A DNA stretch of 10,187 nucleotides. Source: Verrucomicrobiota bacterium (GTDB lineage Bacteria > Verrucomicrobiota > Verrucomicrobiia > Verrucomicrobiales > DEV007). Position 1 is the first letter of the stretch; each line of letters opens with the position of its first letter. The stretch is taken from the NCBI GenBank assembly GCA_027618625.1, contig JAQCER010000054.1, positions 1 to 10,187 of the forward strand, written 5' to 3'. The translations under genes were made by a program, and so were the position numbers. Under the pieces are notes generated by a model that was given only the letters and a program-made list of their open reading frames with translations, made no database searches and had not been told where the DNA came from. Below, in pieces: positions 7,609 through 10,187 of the stretch.

Positions 7609-10017
7609 TTGAAGCAGCACACAGGCTATCAGGATCTTCCGCACCGCACAGTGGGTGCAGGTTTTCTGCGGTTACTGACAGCTGGGGCTGTCGTCGCTGC
7701 GGCTCTGCAGGTATCCGCTCAGGATGACACCACTACTCCAGCACCGGTAGATGCAGGAGGCGCTGACGCCGAACAGGTGCGTCCGCCTACCGAGGTTATT
7801 CCAAGCGTTGACGTGCCATTGGATGAGTTGACTTCCGAGATCACAGAAGTCGGCAATCCTCCCGTGGCCGAGGAGCCTAAGACATCCGGGGAGATTGGAA
7901 AACTGGCGTCGCGGCTGTTCGGCGGAACTACGAGCCGTGGAACGGGGCGCCCCGTCAAAGAAGGGAAGCTTGTGATTCCTTACGAGCCTGATCCGAGAGT
8001 TCTGGATAGCCGGAAGGATTCGATTCTTGCAACGTTAGGGAACGAAAGTATCTCGTTGATGGACGCGGTGCGGAAGACTCTTGAGCACGCTCCAGAGATC
8101 CAGATTGCCAGGGAAGAGGTCATTGCCAGCGAAGGTGCCGTGCAGAATGAGGCAGGACAATTCGATGTTCAGGTTGTGGCGGGGGCCTCCTATGTGCGTG
8201 GGCAGGAAGAAATGGACATCCGCAGGGTTGCGGGAGAACAGGGCGCGTTTGATCGCGACAAGGGTTTTGTGTCGGCATCAAACGACGCCATTGAGGCAAT
8301 CACCAATGAGATTCAGGTAATCCGAGATGGAGGAAGCCCTACTTCGCGTTTTGTCCGCAATCCAGATGGCTCAGTTACGGTAGACGGTTCGTTCGGAGCG
8401 GATTTGTCCAGTGGTGATGTATCGTCAACTGTGGTCACAGGTGAGCAGGATTTGGAGACTCAGTTGGACGACGCGCTCATCGATGCTGCCAAAGACCTCG
8501 CGACGCCGATGGAGGCGATGAACATTGCTGAGATCGAGAAGCAGTTCATCGAAGATAACATTGCAAGCCGCAAGTTTGTCCGGAAAATTCTCAGGAAGAA
8601 TGTCAGCAACGCCTTGAAGCGCATCGAGCGCTTCCCACCAAATCAGATCTTGCGGGAAGATGTGACAACCTATGATCTGGCACTGGTAAAGCAGTTCCGC
8701 AATGGCACCGTCCTGCGTCCGTTCGCGGAGTACACCGGGGAGCAGGATCACCTGTCGCGGAGAAAAGGCCAAGGCCGAATTAATCGAACAGAGTTTGGTT
8801 TGCGGCTGACACTGCCACTTGGCAAAGGGCGCGGTTACATTGCGACTGCTGGTAGCGAGATCGCTTCAGGCTTTGAGCTGGATGCCAGTCGCTATGAGTT
8901 GGAGCACACGGTTTCCCAGCGCGTGTTGACCACGACTCTGGCATACTGGGATGTAGTCGCTGCTCAGGAGCGCTTGCGATTGTTGCTTGAGTCCGAGATG
9001 ATAGCTGACTCCATCCTGAAGATGGCGGATGCCATGATCAAAGCCGATTTGATCCCGGGGGTCACCCGTGGTCAGGCCATTGGACGCCAGACCACTGTGC
9101 AGGCGAGCCGAATTCGTTCCGAATTTGATCTGCTCAGAGCGCAGCAGGCGCTTGCGATTGCGATGGGTTCGGAAGGGGAAGCGTTGATCGATGCTCCACT
9201 CGCTGCGGACCCGTTCCCGATGCTTGTGCAGGCTGCCGCGGTCGAAGCGCAAGATCTAGAGGGGCTGGTGCGGCAGGCAAGGTTTAAACGAGGCGATCAC
9301 AAGGCTGCCATTCAGCAGAAGATTGCCATCGCTGTCATCATCGATCAGGCGGAAGCTAACTTAAAGCCCGCCTGTGACTTGCAGCTCGGAATCAGCTACA
9401 CTGGTCTCGATGAAGGCGGCCAGTGGGAGACGCTTTTTAACCCTTATGAGAAAAATCATGCAGGCCCATCTGGCTTCGTCAGCCTTCAGGCAGACTGGCC
9501 GTTTGGAAATCGTATCCCCCGCAGTGAGTTGCAGTTGTTCGAAGCACAATCGCGCAAGGTGCAACAGCAGATTGAGATCATCGAGCGGTCGATTGATTCG
9601 GGGATCGTGACGGCAAAGCAGCAGGTGCGCAACGCCGCCGTCTTTCACGCATTTAATGTGGCATCCATGGAGCAGACGCGACTGGCTCTGATCGCAGAGA
9701 ACGAGAAGCTACGCATGGGATCTTCAACCATCATCGATTCCATCCTTGCGGAGGAGCGGCTCACGAACTCTCGAACTGGCTTGATCGACGCCCGACTACA
9801 GCAGGCCAAGGGACTTGCACAGTTGCGCTTTCAGTCAGGAACGCTCCTCAAGGCCGTCAGTGAGAACCCAGAAATTTCTTCAGACGATTTGGTCACGCTT
9901 CCGCCAATCGAGATCTCTGCGCCCGCTGCCACGCCTGTCGAGCAGGTGGAAGAAGCCAGCAAATCTTGGCGCAACGTTTCGCCTTGGCGCATGAATGGCC
10001 CACGGAAGGCCAGGTGA
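7609..10017 (+). CDS. TolC-family outer-membrane channel protein, second paralogue
   Basis: The frame opens at GTG 7555, overlapping the upstream gene by 7 bases, but has no usable ATG near the signal peptide. I chose TTG 7609, which gives MKQHTGY and then a hydrophobic core (LLTAGAVVAAALQVSA) with cleavage likely before QDD, for 802 residues. GTG 7651 is an alternative. A Pro/Glu/Asp/Thr-rich stretch (about 40-145) precedes the TolC core: helix ISLMDAVRKTLEHAPEIQIA from 148, GASYVRG, a helical insertion at about 200-352, RTEFGLRLTLPLGKGRG from 393, AYWDVVAAQERLRLLLES from 445, AIAMGSEG from 516, YTGLDEG from 597, and STIIDSILAEERL from about 706. These motifs match the upstream gene in the same order, so the two arose by duplication. 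Likely a trimeric channel; homo- versus hetero-oligomer with its neighbour cannot be told. The last residues (after about SKSW) have no counterpart in the paralogue and may come from the adjoining insertion element. Confidence 0.88.
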   Translation: MKQHTGYQDLPHRTVGAGFLRLLTAGAVVAAALQVSAQDDTTTPAPVDAGGADAEQVRPPTEVIPSVDVPLDELTSEITEVGNPPVAEEPKTSGEIGKLASRLFGGTTSRGTGRPVKEGKLVIPYEPDPRVLDSRKDSILATLGNESISLMDAVRKTLEHAPEIQIAREEVIASEGAVQNEAGQFDVQVVAGASYVRGQEEMDIRRVAGEQGAFDRDKGFVSASNDAIEAITNEIQVIRDGGSPTSRFVRNPDGSVTVDGSFGADLSSGDVSSTVVTGEQDLETQLDDALIDAAKDLATPMEAMNIAEIEKQFIEDNIASRKFVRKILRKNVSNALKRIERFPPNQILREDVTTYDLALVKQFRNGTVLRPFAEYTGEQDHLSRRKGQGRINRTEFGLRLTLPLGKGRGYIATAGSEIASGFELDASRYELEHTVSQRVLTTTLAYWDVVAAQERLRLLLESEMIADSILKMADAMIKADLIPGVTRGQAIGRQTTVQASRIRSEFDLLRAQQALAIAMGSEGEALIDAPLAADPFPMLVQAAAVEAQDLEGLVRQARFKRGDHKAAIQQKIAIAVIIDQAEANLKPACDLQLGISYTGLDEGGQWETLFNPYEKNHAGPSGFVSLQADWPFGNRIPRSELQLFEAQSRKVQQQIEIIERSIDSGIVTAKQQVRNAAVFHAFNVASMEQTRLALIAENEKLRMGSSTIIDSILAEERLTNSRTGLIDARLQQAKGLAQLRFQSGTLLKAVSENPEISSDDLVTLPPIEISAPAATPVEQVEEASKSWRNVSPWRMNGPRKAR
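9965..9991. repeat. 9-base direct repeat CTTGGCGCA near the IS/TolC junction
   Basis: CTTGGCGCA occurs at 9965-9973 and 9983-9991, separated by 9 bases. It lies exactly where the second TolC gene loses similarity to its paralogue and the insertion element begins. It could be part of a terminal repeat or a transposase binding site, or a scar from an imprecise event. Target duplications normally flank an element instead of sitting side by side, so it is not a simple target-site duplication. Confidence 0.4.
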
Positions 10018-10187
10018 AGATCGCCCTTGATCGTCCTGGCTGTCCAGCAGCGCGGTGCGCAGCATCGCCAGCACGCAGGCGCTGTGGGGATTGCGACACC
10101 GACAGGCGTCTTCATCGCACACGGCGTCGCGCACCCAGTGGATGTTGTTCTCCACTCGCCAGTGGAAACGCACAAGGCGTGCCACTT
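9970..10187. mobile_element. Terminal part of an ISAs1-like insertion sequence
   Basis: The transposase-like coding at 10040-10187 marks an insertion element entering from the right. Homology between the two TolC paralogues fades after about 9909, and the second one continues with an unrelated tail to 10017, so the boundary lies between about 9910 and 10020. I put it near 9970 because the paralogue ends in KKW-stop and this one has KSW just before that point. The terminal inverted repeat cannot be confirmed because the other end of the element is outside the window. Confidence 0.5.

Larger units (their letters stand above)
9880..10187 (-). pseudogene. C-terminal end of an ISAs1-like (H-repeat type) transposase, partial
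   Basis: The frame is open from the right edge down to a stop at 9882-9880. Its first 45 or so residues contain HWRVENNIHW, then DEDACRCRNPHSACVLAMLR. This matches the C-terminal signature of ISAs1-family transposases (roughly HW-x-IEN-x-LHW-x-LDV, then ED, then LR). In that family the Glu of the IEN motif is thought to be the last residue of the DDE catalytic triad; here it is the Glu of VENN. After about residue 50 the reading becomes Arg/Pro-rich and lies antisense to the end of the second TolC gene, so it is unlikely to be native transposase sequence. Either the element is truncated or the transposase reads through its boundary into a stop in the host gene. The catalytic Asp residues would lie outside the window. 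I call it a probable remnant, but it could be a full element with an unusual end. Confidence 0.6.

Noticed and set aside
10018..10080. Rho-independent terminator after the second TolC gene
   Set aside because: No stem followed by a T-run is visible after 10017; the sequence passes directly into insertion-element coding DNA.

Overview
The window most likely comes from a Gram-negative bacterium of the Planctomycetota/Verrucomicrobiota type, and I lean towards Verrucomicrobiota. This is inference from four things: a very long Hanks-type Ser/Thr kinase with a coiled-coil stalk and one late transmembrane helix, TolC-type outer-membrane proteins with long N-terminal extensions, moderately high G+C, and gene starts with no clear Shine-Dalgarno sequence. 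No rRNA, tRNA or CRISPR array is visible.

Left half, minus strand (1-4860): a single uninterrupted reading frame of at least 1620 codons starts at 4860 and runs off the left edge. It encodes, in order: a complete Ser/Thr kinase domain, a second kinase fold whose catalytic residues are all replaced (a pseudokinase), a Ser/Phe-rich linker, about 620 residues of Glu/Arg/Gln/Ala-rich coiled coil, one transmembrane helix, and the start of a helical, probably periplasmic domain. Every plus-strand open frame in this half is an antisense shadow of this gene.

Middle (4861-5167): a divergent intergenic region of about 300 bases with a good sigma70-like promoter facing right and a cluster of short TGCTT repeats nearer the kinase start.

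Right half, plus strand (5168-10017): two tandem, closely spaced paralogous genes for TolC-family outer-membrane channel proteins, almost certainly one operon. Both carry a signal peptide, a long disordered acidic/Pro-rich segment, and an unusual helical insertion of 120-150 residues in the first half of the TolC fold. No inner-membrane pump or membrane-fusion protein lies in the window, so the transport partner is unknown.

Right edge (about 9970-10187, minus strand): the C-terminal end of an ISAs1-like transposase converges on and overlaps the 3' end of the second TolC gene. This suggests an insertion element landed at, and may have rewritten, the tail of that gene.

How the genes may work together: the divergent layout allows shared control, and the kinase could sense the envelope through its extracytoplasmic domain. 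Nothing in the sequence proves a functional link between the kinase and the two channels.
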